Source: Treponema sp. (GTDB lineage: Bacteria > Spirochaetota > Spirochaetia > Treponematales > Breznakiellaceae). Taken from it: a stretch of 40,449 bases of DNA. The stretch spans positions 1-40,449 of the forward strand of contig JAISAQ010000027.1 of assembly GCA_031266775.1 (NCBI GenBank). The letters are read 5' to 3'. A program made the position numbers and the translations under genes. Shown here in pieces: positions 23,666-32,854 of the stretch. Within the stretch, counting starts at the first letter, position 1, and every line of letters starts with the position of its first letter. Under the pieces are notes generated by a model, which was not told where the DNA came from, ran no database searches, and saw nothing but the letters and a program-made list of their open reading frames with translations.

Positions 23666-24922
23666 CTATTGGTTCAGTATCTCTTCCCTGTCCGCAAGGG
23701 TAACGTCAAGGGTAAGGGGCTTGCCGCCGCGTATAATCTCTACCTTTACCGTCTCGCCGGGCTTGTTGTCCTCCAGCGCCGAGTAAAGATCCGCGAGAGT
23801 CGCGGTCTTCATGCCGTCCACGGAGGTGATGATGTCCCCGCCAAGGTAGATGACGCTTGAGCCCGAACGCACAGGATCGGTTCCCTGGCGTATGCCCGCT
23901 TTTTCGGCAAGGCCGTTCCGCCTTGTCCGCGAAACAAGAAGCCCGGAACTAACGGGAAGATTCGCGTAGCGGACAAGGCTGGGAAAGAGCTGCGCCACGG
24001 ACGCGTCTATCCAGCCGCGCCTGACTTTTCCGTACCGCATCAGTTCGGCAACTACCCGCTTCGCGGTGTTTACCGGTACGGCAAAGCCGATGCCGACGGA
24101 ACCTCCCGAGGGGGAATAGATCATGGTGTTTACCCCGATCATGCGGCCCTGGGTGTCAAGAAGAGGGCCTCCGGAATTACCGGGATTAATGGAAGCGTCC
24201 GTCTGGATCATGTCCCGTATGATATTCTGCCTCGATGTCCTTATGGGCCTTCCCAAACCCGAAACAATGCCCACCGTTAATGTCCGCTCCAGGGCAAAAG
24301 GGTTCCCTATGGCAAGTACCTTTTGGCCGACCTTGAGGCTGCCTGAATCCCCAAAAGGAATATAGCGGAGGTCCATCCCCTCCGGCACTTCAAATTTCAG
24401 TACGGCAATGTCGTTCTCGGGATCGGTCCCCGTCACGCTCCCTTCGTACTGGCTTCCGTCGGCAAGATTGATATACACCTTGTAGGCGTTCTGGATCACG
24501 TGGTTGTTGGTAAGCACAAAGCCCCTGGCGTCTATGATAGAACCGGAACCGGATTCCCCTTCCTGCGGTATGGGTTCCAGAAACCAGTTGATGGCCATGG
24601 TTTCGGTGGTAATGTTTACAACCGCCGAATTGAATTTTTCATAAACGGCGATATTTTCCCGTTCGCTTTCGGTGTAGGGAACAAGATCCTGGGTGTTAAG
24701 CTTGAGCGGATCGGCATAACCGTCCTGAACCGGAAAAACAGGTTCTTCCCTGTATTCGGAAGCGGATACGGCTGCGGAAGCGGGATCGGAAGTTCCGGCG
24801 CGGTTTTTCTCCCCGGCGCCGGACGGAAATTTCAACAGGCCCAGCCCCAGGGCAAAAAGTACGACAATGAGGCCGCTCAGAACCGAAAAAAAGATCACCT
24901 GCCCGCGGCTGTACAGTTTCAT
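23666..24922 (-). CDS. membrane-anchored HtrA/DegP serine protease with PDZ domain
   Basis: This is a 418-residue envelope quality-control protease. An N-terminal transmembrane segment (VIFFSVLSGLIVVLFALGLG, 9-28) anchors it. The trypsin-like domain carries the triad H141 (TNNHVI), D171 (DIAVLK) and S250 (NPGNSGGP). A PDZ domain follows at about 310-410 (GLLVSRTRRNGLAEKAGI, GGDIITSVDG). The frame opens at 24973, but ATG 24922 (MKLYSRG) has GGAGGG eight bases upstream. The region around 105-125 (FLEPIPQEGE) is typical of DegS/HtrA forms with short LA loops. Its stop codon is formed by the edge of the palindromic repeat. Confidence 0.93.
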   Translation of the reverse strand: MKLYSRGQVIFFSVLSGLIVVLFALGLGLLKFPSGAGEKNRAGTSDPASAAVSASEYREEPVFPVQDGYADPLKLNTQDLVPYTESERENIAVYEKFNSAVVNITTETMAINWFLEPIPQEGESGSGSIIDARGFVLTNNHVIQNAYKVYINLADGSQYEGSVTGTDPENDIAVLKFEVPEGMDLRYIPFGDSGSLKVGQKVLAIGNPFALERTLTVGIVSGLGRPIRTSRQNIIRDMIQTDASINPGNSGGPLLDTQGRMIGVNTMIYSPSGGSVGIGFAVPVNTAKRVVAELMRYGKVRRGWIDASVAQLFPSLVRYANLPVSSGLLVSRTRRNGLAEKAGIRQGTDPVRSGSSVIYLGGDIITSVDGMKTATLADLYSALEDNKPGETVKVEIIRGGKPLTLDVTLADREEILNQ

Positions 24923-25026
24923 GATAAAGCCCTCCACGTCCATTATAGTAAACATGTTCCATAAAAAAAACACCCGCCGGGCCGTATTTCCCGTGCAAAG
25001 GGGCCTGTGTTTGACCGATAATTGAT

Positions 25027-26415
25027 ATGAATATGCGTATATCTCTTTTTCGCAAAGGTCCTGCGGCGTGCCTTTTTCTCTGCTTCCTGTGTGCGCCCCT
25101 TTCGGCCGCCGATCTTCCCGTAAGACGCATCCCGGACGATTCTTCCCTTCGCGCGGAAATAAAGGACGCCTGGTTCACCGAAGCCCCCGCACAGGTGCTG
25201 GGCAGAAGGCAGCAGGTACGGACCTTAAACAGCGGCGGAAGAATTCAGGTGCGGATAGAAGAGGGGGAAAGGGAATTTGCCGTGGTACTGGCGCGCGAAT
25301 GGAACGGCGGCAGGGAAAGCCTTGCCCTTGTTCAAAAGCAGACCGGCGCCGCCTGGCCCGGCTGGACACAGGGTTCATGGAGTCTTGCCCGGCTAAAGTC
25401 GACGGGCGAAGGCCTCCGTATACGGATCTTCCTCCGCAGCGATCCCAACGCCTATATCCAGTTCCGCCCCTTTACGGCGGACAAATGCCTCATGGACGTG
25501 ATTATTCACGAAGCGTATCTTGTCGATTCCCTTCCCCTTCCCCTTCCCTTTGAAAGGCTCTATACCCTTCCGGTGGAAGAGGCCCTTGCCCTTGCCGGAA
25601 ACCGCTTTCCCCGCCGTTACTTTGAACCTAATCCCGGCGACTACGAAAACGTGAGCCGTTTCATTTCCGCCGTGCGCGGGCGGCTTTCTGAACTCAGCTT
25701 CAGGGACGACGGGGCCATTGATGAAAACGGGCGCTATGTCTTTATTGAAAGCCTTGGGGAACAGGCCGGATGCGGCGGCCTTAACTGTTCGGGATTTGCC
25801 AAATGGCTTGTGGACGGTATTCTGCGTCCCGTTACCGGCAAACGCCTTGCCGTCGGTTCCCTGAAACAGCGGTTCGGCGGCAGAGGCTCTTCGTTTACCG
25901 AAGTCTGGGAAGAAACCCGCGATCCCTTCTTTGGCCTTGACTGGATACGGAACCTCGCCGCAAACGTCTGGACGGAACTTCGCGGGGAATCATTCGGAAC
26001 GCTTGAAGAATTCGAGGTAAGGCGCTGGCCTTTTTCCGAAACAATAGTCCGGGAAATAAGGGCCGGCTCCCCGCGCTCTTACCCCGGCCATCTTGAAAAC
26101 GCCGGCTTCGGCATTGAGGGACTTCAGCCCCTGCTTTACACGCTGGCCGTGGACGAACCGGGCCGCTTCTACCTTGCCGCGGTAAATACCGAAATGGGCC
26201 CCCCCGCCACGGCGGACAACCTCCGGGGAAGGCCCCGTATGCGCCAGTACTTCCACATAGCGGCGCTGGTTCCGTTTTTTAACCGCTATGGAAATTTTCA
26301 GGTCGTCGTTTTTGAAAGCGCGGAAGAAACGCGCTTCAGCAGCTTCAGGGCGCGTTATCCCGGCCACTATGTCAATCTGGTCCGCATCCCCGTGGAGCGG
26401 GCCTTCAATCCGTAG
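25027..26415 (+). CDS. exported protein with NlpC/P60-like cysteine centre
   Basis: The product has 462 residues with a signal peptide (FRKGPAACLFLCFLCAPLSAAD, cleaved near 28). The segment GCGGLNCSGFAKWLVDGI (248-265) places C254 in the CSGF setting of NlpC/P60 cysteine peptidases. Possible later partners are the histidines in YFHIAALV (about 420) or HYVNLV, but the order is not certain. The rest has no known domain. The gene is divergent from htrA and overlaps the convergent polyol dehydrogenase by 11 bases. A cell-wall or surface-protein peptidase role is plausible but unproven. Confidence 0.75.
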   Translation: MNMRISLFRKGPAACLFLCFLCAPLSAADLPVRRIPDDSSLRAEIKDAWFTEAPAQVLGRRQQVRTLNSGGRIQVRIEEGEREFAVVLAREWNGGRESLALVQKQTGAAWPGWTQGSWSLARLKSTGEGLRIRIFLRSDPNAYIQFRPFTADKCLMDVIIHEAYLVDSLPLPLPFERLYTLPVEEALALAGNRFPRRYFEPNPGDYENVSRFISAVRGRLSELSFRDDGAIDENGRYVFIESLGEQAGCGGLNCSGFAKWLVDGILRPVTGKRLAVGSLKQRFGGRGSSFTEVWEETRDPFFGLDWIRNLAANVWTELRGESFGTLEEFEVRRWPFSETIVREIRAGSPRSYPGHLENAGFGIEGLQPLLYTLAVDEPGRFYLAAVNTEMGPPATADNLRGRPRMRQYFHIAALVPFFNRYGNFQVVVFESAEETRFSSFRARYPGHYVNLVRIPVERAFNP

Positions 26416-27916
26416 GCCGTCCTTCTACCAGCGCTTCCAGCGCCGCCCTGGTTCCCTTCCGGTAAATCGCATCAAGAGATTCCCCGAATTCACCGGACAG
26501 CGCCGCGGCATGTTCCCCGCGCCCGATGCCCGCAGCACGAAGAAACTGTTCCGGGTTTTCACGGGCGCCCTTCGCCGCTTCGGAAAGAACGGAAGCAAGC
26601 GGATCATCAAGGGGAATGGCCATGCCGTCTTCATCGGTTCCGGCAAGGAAGCGGGCCCAGGCCGCCAGGGCAAAGACCACGGTCCGGTGCGGCAGATTCC
26701 TCCCGAGGGCTTCTTCCAGCGGATTGAAAATAAAGTTGGGGATCTTCTTTGAACCTTCGGCGGCCAGCCTAAGGATGGTGTCGGCGATGTTTTTATTGGA
26801 GAAGCGGCGTACAAGCGTGTCCTTGTATACGGGAAGATCCATCCCCGGCGCGGGAAGAAGCGTCGGGCTTATTTCTTCCATGTAGTTATCGCGTATGTAG
26901 CGCCTGAGCAGAGGATCGGAGATCGCCTCGGCAACGCCCCGGAATCCCATAAGGTAGGAAGGATAGGCAAGCGCCGAATGGCTTCCGTTAAGGAGCCGTA
27001 TCTTCATCAGTTCGTAAGGCTCCACGTCCTTTACCACCTGCACTCCCGCTTCCGCAAGCAGGGCCGGATCAAACCCGGAACCAGGCGCACGGCTAAAGTT
27101 GTCTTCAAGCACCCACTGGCGGAAATCCTCGCTGCAGACGGGCCACTCATCCTTGATCCCGTAGCGTTCCTCAATATGCCGGATTATGGCGGGGCTGGTT
27201 GCCGGAGTAATGCGGTCTACCATTGAAAGGGGAAAGGCGGCGTTTTCCTCAATCCAGGAAACAAGGCCGGGCCGCGTCCTTTGGCAGAGCGAAAGCAGAC
27301 AGTTTTTCAGCACCGTTCCGTTGGAAGGAAAATTGTCGCAGGACATGATCGTTATCTTTCCGCCGCCGTTTTTTGCGCGAAGATCCAGGGCGGCGGCAAG
27401 GTATCCCGCGGCGGTTACAGGCGCGTGGGGGTGTTCCAGATCGTGCTTTACCGGACTTAAATCCCATGCCATTTCTCCCGCCGCGGCGTCGTAGTAGTAG
27501 CCCTTTTCGGTTATAGTAAGGCTGATGACTTCGGTACTGTCCGCGGCGAGGCGCTCCACGGCTCCCTTGGGATCGGAGACGGCGTTAAGGTAACCGGCAA
27601 TGGAGCCGACGACCGCCGCCGTTTCATCCCCCGAATCCCCGCGGCAGACAAGGGTGTAAAGGTAATCCTGCGAAGCGCTGATCCCGGCAAGCGGAAAGGA
27701 GTCCGCCACCAGATTCACCTCAAAAATTCCCGTGCCGGCGGCAAGGCCCTTCTCGAGAAGTTCGTCGATGTAACGCGCCTGATGGGCCCGGTGAAAGTGG
27801 CCAAGCCCGATGTGAACAATGCGCGGCACACGGTTTGCCCTGTCGTAACGGGGAATTCTGACGCCCCGTCCGGCGATTTCCCGCAGGGCGTTCCCGGAAA
27901 GTTTTATGGTATTCAT
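26405..27916 (-). CDS. long-chain mannitol/polyol dehydrogenase or fructuronate reductase
   Basis: The 503-residue enzyme belongs to the polyol-specific long-chain dehydrogenase family (mannitol 2-dehydrogenase, UxuB and relatives), oxidising a sugar alcohol or reducing a keto-sugar with NAD(P)H. The N-terminal Rossmann domain has HIGLGHFHRAHQA (35-47) and the catalytic pattern K305-x4-N310-x2-H313 (KIRLLNGSH) is intact. The substrate cannot be told from sequence; no sugar transporter or regulator is adjacent. A TATAAT box lies only eight bases before the ATG, without an obvious ribosome-binding site. Confidence 0.9.
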   Translation of the reverse strand: MNTIKLSGNALREIAGRGVRIPRYDRANRVPRIVHIGLGHFHRAHQARYIDELLEKGLAAGTGIFEVNLVADSFPLAGISASQDYLYTLVCRGDSGDETAAVVGSIAGYLNAVSDPKGAVERLAADSTEVISLTITEKGYYYDAAAGEMAWDLSPVKHDLEHPHAPVTAAGYLAAALDLRAKNGGGKITIMSCDNFPSNGTVLKNCLLSLCQRTRPGLVSWIEENAAFPLSMVDRITPATSPAIIRHIEERYGIKDEWPVCSEDFRQWVLEDNFSRAPGSGFDPALLAEAGVQVVKDVEPYELMKIRLLNGSHSALAYPSYLMGFRGVAEAISDPLLRRYIRDNYMEEISPTLLPAPGMDLPVYKDTLVRRFSNKNIADTILRLAAEGSKKIPNFIFNPLEEALGRNLPHRTVVFALAAWARFLAGTDEDGMAIPLDDPLASVLSEAAKGARENPEQFLRAAGIGRGEHAAALSGEFGESLDAIYRKGTRAALEALVEGRPTD

Positions 27917-27953
27917 AATTGTCCATTATACCATCTTTCGTTAAAATGATGTA

Positions 27954-28712
27954 ATGCTGCATGACATTGAAGGTGTCGCCTTTGATCTGGACGGTACTTT
28001 TTACCCCAACTACCGGCTTAACATAAGGCTTGTTCCTTTTCTTGTGAGGGAATGGCGCCTTCTGGCGGCCTTTGGCAGAGCCAGGAATATCATAAGGGCC
28101 GGACAGGAGCAGGATCTCAGGGGCGCCGCGCCCGGCCCGCAAGGCGCGCCGGTAAACGCCGCGGAACCGGCGGGAGAATCCGCCCTGGGGAAGGGCGAAA
28201 CTTTTTACGATGTTCAGGCCCGCATCGCCGCCCGCCTCCTTAATGCCTCAGACGGCGCGCTTGTAAAGCGGCGTATAGAAACGCTGATATACCGGGGCTG
28301 GGAGCCCCTCTTCAAAAAAATACGGCTCTTTCCCCATGTACGGGAAACCATTGCCGCCCTGCGGGAGGCGGGCCTTAAATTGGGGCTGCTTTCCGATTTT
28401 CCCCCCGAGATGAAACTTGAATACCTTGGGCTTGACGGCGTTTGGGACGCCGTTCTTTGTTCGGAACGCGAAAATTATCTCAAGCCCCATCCCCGGCCTT
28501 TCCTGTCCCTTGCCCAGGCCATGGGCCTTCCTCCGGACCGCATCCTCTATGCCGGGAACAGCCGCCGCTATGACGCGGAAGGGGCAAGGCGGGCGGGCAT
28601 GAAAAGCGCCCTTATTAAACCGTTCCATATCATCTCCGCCGGGGAGGCCGCCGGTTTTATCTTTACGGACTATCGCCAATTGCGAAAATATGTGTTAACG
28701 TACTATTCATGA
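27954..28712 (+). CDS. HAD-superfamily phosphohydrolase
   Basis: This is a 252-residue HAD hydrolase expected to remove phosphate from a small metabolite. Motif I FDLDGTF (10-16) has both catalytic aspartates, motif II is LLSDF, the lysine lies in YLKPHPRPF and motif IV is YAGNSRRYDAEGARRAG. An unusual alanine/glycine-rich insert (about 58-80, GAAPGPQGAPVNAAEPAG) sits in the cap region. The gene is divergent from the polyol dehydrogenase by 37 bases and its stop overlaps the next start as ATGA, so it is translationally coupled to the coiled-coil gene. Confidence 0.88.
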   Translation: MLHDIEGVAFDLDGTFYPNYRLNIRLVPFLVREWRLLAAFGRARNIIRAGQEQDLRGAAPGPQGAPVNAAEPAGESALGKGETFYDVQARIAARLLNASDGALVKRRIETLIYRGWEPLFKKIRLFPHVRETIAALREAGLKLGLLSDFPPEMKLEYLGLDGVWDAVLCSERENYLKPHPRPFLSLAQAMGLPPDRILYAGNSRRYDAEGARRAGMKSALIKPFHIISAGEAAGFIFTDYRQLRKYVLTYYS

Positions 28713-31567
28713 GTTTGTTCACGGCGGGAAATCTCATTACCCTTGGCATAGCGGTGTTGCTCCTTATCCTCTACCGCCAATGGGATAAAAGCAGCCGCAC
28801 GCTGGACAGGCTTTCGCGCCATGCAAATGAACTTAAAAAGGGACTCGACGCGTATGTAGAGGAGCGGAGCGCCGCGGTCAAAAACATGGGCGTGGATCTG
28901 GATGTGGAACGCCGGGCGGCCGCGGAACTGATGAAACGGCTGCAGAAGATGACCGAAGAGGATCTGGCCCAGAAGGCGCGGGCCATTACCGAAATAGACG
29001 AGCGCATCAAATCCTACGACGTTTCGCTGGAAGAGCTTGTAAAGATGACCGCGCGGGTTCAGGAGAACCTTGCCAGAATCAGGGAAGAATCGGTCTTTGT
29101 GGAAAGTACCGGGCGGCGCGTGGGGGAAGTGCGGGAACAGCTTGGGGCAATGGAAAAGGAAATAGGCTCGCTGGAACTGCGCTTTGAGCGGGAAAATACC
29201 GATGCGCTGGAAAAGGCCGTGGAGACGGTTACGGGAACGGTGAAAACGGCCGTCTCCGATTTCAGGCTGTGCGCCGAAACTGTGGGCCGCCAGGTGGAAG
29301 AACACCGGGCCGCGGTAGACAAGGCCGAAAAGGACAGGGCCGCGAATCTTGCGCGGGACACGGCGGCAATAGGCAAAGTGCTGAGGGAAGCCCTTGAAAA
29401 GGCCGGCCAGCGGGCGGACCGCATGGAAGAAGCCGCCCTTGCAAAACTCAAGGACGAAGCCCAGGAGCGCGTCCAGAGGCTTCACGCCGCCTTCGAAGAA
29501 AAGCTGAAGACGGCCAGGGAAAACGCCCAGACACGCATCACCGACATTCAGGAGATGCTCAAGAATCACCGGGATGAATGGAAAACCGAACACAGCGGCA
29601 TGGAGGCGCGGCGGAAGCAATACCGGGACGAATGGAAAAGCGAGATCCAGGAATTCGGCGCGCTTCTTGAACAGCAGCGGAAGGATCTTGAAAAGACCGC
29701 TTCCGCCGCCGAACGCAGGATGCTTGAAAGCTCCGGCTCCCGGCTTGAGGAATACCGGCAGATAGCCGAAGAACAGCACACGCAGCTTTCGGCCCTTTCC
29801 GACGACATAGCAAAACTCGACGGCGAACTCAGGATTTCCATGGAAGAAACCGCCGGCCGCGTCAGGCAGGATTTTGCCCGTTTTGAAAAAGATTCGGAAC
29901 ATGAACGCAGCCGGGTTTCGGCCGAATTCAGCGAACGCGAACGGGAACTCAGGGCCGGTATGGACAGAGTTGAACAGGAACTTAACGCCCTTAAAAACAA
30001 GGCCTACGAAAACGTTTCGGAAAAGCTCAAGATATTTGAAGACGACTTCTTCGCCGATCTTGCAAAACGAAGCGGCGAGATCGAAAAGAAACTTGACGAA
30101 TGGCAGGAAACATTGCGGACCCGGCTTGACGAACTGGCGGGTTCGGCCGAGGCCGAACGCCGCAGCATGGAACTTTCCATTAATGAGGAACTCCGTAAAA
30201 ATCTGGCGGAACAGGGCGAAAGGCTTGTGTCCGAACTGGAACGCCTCAAGGCGGAAACGGGCGCCTTTGAAGAAGGCATACGGGAAGAAATGAAAGCCGC
30301 CGACGAAACACGGCGCTCCTTCCTGGAACAGCTCCGGCAGGATCTTGCCGAAGCCCGCCGGACCGCCGAAGATTCCGCCAGGGCGGAAATAGGCCGGTAC
30401 GCCCTTTCGGTGGCCGATACCCTTAAACAGAACCAGCGGGAAACCGAAGAGCGGCTCAGGGAAATCTCCGGCGCGGCGGAAGCCACGGGGGCGGAACTTA
30501 CGGCCCTGGCCGGCGCTTCCCGGCGCAGCATTGACGACTGGCAGGCTGCTTCCGCCGTCCAGCTCCGGGATCTTGACGCCTCTATGGACGACGCCCGCCG
30601 CAGAATGAGGGATTTGTCCGCCGAATCCGACGAAAAAACCGCCCGCATCAGGGCGGGCCTTGAGGATCTTAAAAAGGATCTTGCCGATCAAACCCGGCTT
30701 TTCGACAAATCCGAAGAACTCAAGCGGGAGCTGGAGCGCCGTATTGAAGATCTTAACGGCGATCTTGACCGGCTGGATCAGCGCCGGAACGAGGCGGTTC
30801 AGCTTGAAAACGAATTTATCAGGATAAAGCGGCTTGAAGAAGACATCAACGCAAAGATGAACCGCATCCTTTCGGAAAAGCACCGTATCGATATTATGGA
30901 AACGGATTTCAACCGCCTCCTGCAAACCTCCCAGGCGGTGGAAGAAAAGCTTTCCCAGGTGTATTCCGCCGACGACACCCTCTCGAACATGCAGATACAG
31001 CTCCGCCGCATCGACGACGCCATAAAAGAAACCGAAGAAAAGTACCAGCGTCTTGAACGGAAAAACCAGATGCTGGAAGAAACCAGCGGCGGCATAGACA
31101 GAAATTTCAAGGCGCTACAGGAATCGGAAGCCGCGCTGGGACGCCTGGACGGCGGCCTTTCGGCGCTGGAAACGGAAACGGCGCAGCTTCGCGGCACCAT
31201 CGAAGTGCTTTCCGCGGAAAACGAAAAGGCAAAGGAAACCGCCGACAAGCTCACCTTCCTGGACGAATCCCTTGCCGCAATAGAAAAGCGGATCAGGGAT
31301 ATGCAGAAGGCCCGCGAATGGCTTGCCGGGCTTGAAACCCGCATGGAAGATCTTAACAAACAGGCCCAGAACAAGCTCAGGCTTATCGGGAATGTACTCA
31401 GGGAAGAGGGCCCCCAGCCCCGAGGCAAGGACGCCCCGCCCCCGGCCATACGGGAAAACGTCATTACGCTTGCCCGTCAGGGGTGGAAGGTGGACGAAAT
31501 TGCCAACACGCTCAAAATTTCACGAAGCGAAGTGGAACTGATCCTTGAAATCGGAAGCCGGGAATGA
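28709..31567 (+). CDS. SpiroCoCo-type membrane-anchored coiled-coil protein
   Basis: The product has 952 residues. One N-terminal membrane segment (LITLGIAVLLLILY, about 9-22) is followed by roughly 880 residues of nearly unbroken heptad coiled coil rich in Glu, Arg and Lys. At the end (about 915-950) is a compact helix-turn-helix-like segment (ARQGWKVDEIANTLKISRSE, then VELIL), as seen in the spirochaetal SpiroCoCo family. The topology suggests a long cytoplasmic rod tethered to the inner membrane, possibly cytoskeletal or a spacer near the flagellar or division apparatus; this is inference. It overlaps the HAD gene by 4 bases and has its own terminator. Confidence 0.88.
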   Translation: MSLFTAGNLITLGIAVLLLILYRQWDKSSRTLDRLSRHANELKKGLDAYVEERSAAVKNMGVDLDVERRAAAELMKRLQKMTEEDLAQKARAITEIDERIKSYDVSLEELVKMTARVQENLARIREESVFVESTGRRVGEVREQLGAMEKEIGSLELRFERENTDALEKAVETVTGTVKTAVSDFRLCAETVGRQVEEHRAAVDKAEKDRAANLARDTAAIGKVLREALEKAGQRADRMEEAALAKLKDEAQERVQRLHAAFEEKLKTARENAQTRITDIQEMLKNHRDEWKTEHSGMEARRKQYRDEWKSEIQEFGALLEQQRKDLEKTASAAERRMLESSGSRLEEYRQIAEEQHTQLSALSDDIAKLDGELRISMEETAGRVRQDFARFEKDSEHERSRVSAEFSERERELRAGMDRVEQELNALKNKAYENVSEKLKIFEDDFFADLAKRSGEIEKKLDEWQETLRTRLDELAGSAEAERRSMELSINEELRKNLAEQGERLVSELERLKAETGAFEEGIREEMKAADETRRSFLEQLRQDLAEARRTAEDSARAEIGRYALSVADTLKQNQRETEERLREISGAAEATGAELTALAGASRRSIDDWQAASAVQLRDLDASMDDARRRMRDLSAESDEKTARIRAGLEDLKKDLADQTRLFDKSEELKRELERRIEDLNGDLDRLDQRRNEAVQLENEFIRIKRLEEDINAKMNRILSEKHRIDIMETDFNRLLQTSQAVEEKLSQVYSADDTLSNMQIQLRRIDDAIKETEEKYQRLERKNQMLEETSGGIDRNFKALQESEAALGRLDGGLSALETETAQLRGTIEVLSAENEKAKETADKLTFLDESLAAIEKRIRDMQKAREWLAGLETRMEDLNKQAQNKLRLIGNVLREEGPQPRGKDAPPPAIRENVITLARQGWKVDEIANTLKISRSEVELILEIGSRE

Positions 31568-31572
31568 GTTTC

Positions 31573-31597
31573 CGCGCGGCAAGCCGCGCGCGTTTTT
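31573..31597 (+). terminator. intrinsic terminator of the coiled-coil gene
   Basis: CGCGCGGC (31573-31580), two-base loop, GCCGCGCG (31583-31590), then CG and TTTTT. A classic GC stem with T-run, six bases after the stop codon. Confidence 0.88.
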
Positions 31598-31604
31598 AAT
31601 AAGA

Positions 31605-31651
31605 AGCTGTTCCAAAAACTGAAGTTTTGGAACAAGTCTCATTGAACAGCT
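31605..31651. repeat. compound palindrome, diverged relative of the dispersed repeat
   Basis: The outer arms AGCTGTTC (31605-31612) and GAACAGCT (31644-31651) are perfect inverses. Inside, TGTTCCAAAAACT (31608-31620) pairs with AGTTTTGGAACA (31623-31634) with one bulge. Only one of the two structures can form at a time. The arms resemble the AGTTGTTC/GAACAACT arms of the copies at 21.1 and 23.6 kb. The adjoining CTA at 31652 is the stop codon of the GGDEF gene. Confidence 0.7.
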
Positions 31652-32854
31652 CTAGTTTTTCACCGCTTCTTTCATGCCGTGCTGTATTTTGAAAAGAAGA
31701 CCCGAACCCCACATGGTGGAGCGGTTTCTGCCCCGTTCCTTGGAAAGGTACAGTGCATCGTCGGCGCGGTGTATGACTTCTTCGGCGTCTATCCCGCTCC
31801 GCTCGTCAAAGGTGTAGAGCCCCAGGCTGATGGTAACCTGCGGCAGGGGCGGGTTCCAGGGAACCTTCATCGCCGCTACGGCGTTCCGCAGGCGTTCGCA
31901 CACCGTCCAGGCGGTATTGCGGTCCGTATTGGGAAGCAAGACCGTGAATTCTTCGCCGCCGAAACGGGAGGGGACATCGTCTTCCCTGACCCCCTGTTTG
32001 AGCGTAAAGGCAAGCGACTCCAGAACCTTGTCGCCGGCAAGATGGCCGTAAGTATCGTTGAACAGCTTGAATTTATCCACATCCATAACGATGATGGAGG
32101 ACGCGCAGCATGACCGCCGGGAACGCACCAGTTCCTCGTTAAGCCGGGTCATGAAGAAACCGTGGTTAAAAAGGCCCGTCTTGACATCCCTTAGGGAATG
32201 CTCATAGTGAAGGTGGTTTTTAATCGCCTGTGACACAAAGGACATGAGCTGCTGTAGAAAAACCAGTTCCCTCGGGGCGTATTCATCCTCCAGAATTTTC
32301 TTTCCCACAACAATAATGCCGTAAAGGCCAAAGGGCCCCAGAATGGGAATCATCAATTCAGGCTCTACTTCACCGAAAGATTTTGTAGCTTTCTCGTTCT
32401 TCATCTCATAGGAAAGAAGCTCAAAATTGATGGGTTTGGGGTACTGCTGAAAAAACGATTCAAAGGGGGCAATGCTGTCCACTTTAAGATGAAGATCGAT
32501 CTTCTTGTAATTCCTGTAGCTGCGGATGACAATGTCGTCCCTGTTCTGTATGGGTTTCCATAGAAAAGATATAAAAGACGGAAGAAAATGATCCGATATC
32601 TGGAAAACCGTCGCGTCCATGATGTCGTCTATGCTGGTACGGTTAAAAACGTCCAGCCCGCCCTGCAGAAGGCTCCGGTAGTTTTGTATTTCCCGGTTGA
32701 GTTCATCAACAAATTTAAATACGCCCAGCTCCTGAAGAAAAGAATAATTTTCCATTACCTTGGGATTTTCCAGAAAATCCTTTTCGGTTTCTTTTATGTC
32801 TTTCTCTTCTTTCATCAGGTCGTCGAAAAATGGTCGCTGATTGTCTTTCGCCAT
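31652..32854 (-). CDS. diguanylate cyclase (GGDEF) with GAF-like sensor
   Basis: The 400-residue soluble enzyme makes c-di-GMP from two GTP. A GAF-like N-terminal domain (about 60-215, with ISDHFLPSFISFLW and a LMIPILGPFGLYGIIVVG core) precedes the GGDEF domain (about 220-378). The active-site motif is GGEEF (299-303), and the inhibitory I-site R290-x2-D293 lies exactly five residues before it, so the enzyme should be active and product-inhibited. It resembles the single diguanylate cyclase of small treponeme genomes in form. It is the last gene of the long minus-strand operon and overlaps the gene before it by 40 bases. Confidence 0.93.
   Translation of the reverse strand: MAKDNQRPFFDDLMKEEKDIKETEKDFLENPKVMENYSFLQELGVFKFVDELNREIQNYRSLLQGGLDVFNRTSIDDIMDATVFQISDHFLPSFISFLWKPIQNRDDIVIRSYRNYKKIDLHLKVDSIAPFESFFQQYPKPINFELLSYEMKNEKATKSFGEVEPELMIPILGPFGLYGIIVVGKKILEDEYAPRELVFLQQLMSFVSQAIKNHLHYEHSLRDVKTGLFNHGFFMTRLNEELVRSRRSCCASSIIVMDVDKFKLFNDTYGHLAGDKVLESLAFTLKQGVREDDVPSRFGGEEFTVLLPNTDRNTAWTVCERLRNAVAAMKVPWNPPLPQVTISLGLYTFDERSGIDAEEVIHRADDALYLSKERGRNRSTMWGSGLLFKIQHGMKEAVKN

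Noticed and set aside
28703..30925. 740-residue minus-strand frame opposite the coiled-coil gene
   Set aside because: Phe/Gly/His-rich translation is the mirror of a Glu/Lys/Arg-rich coiled coil; no start signal.
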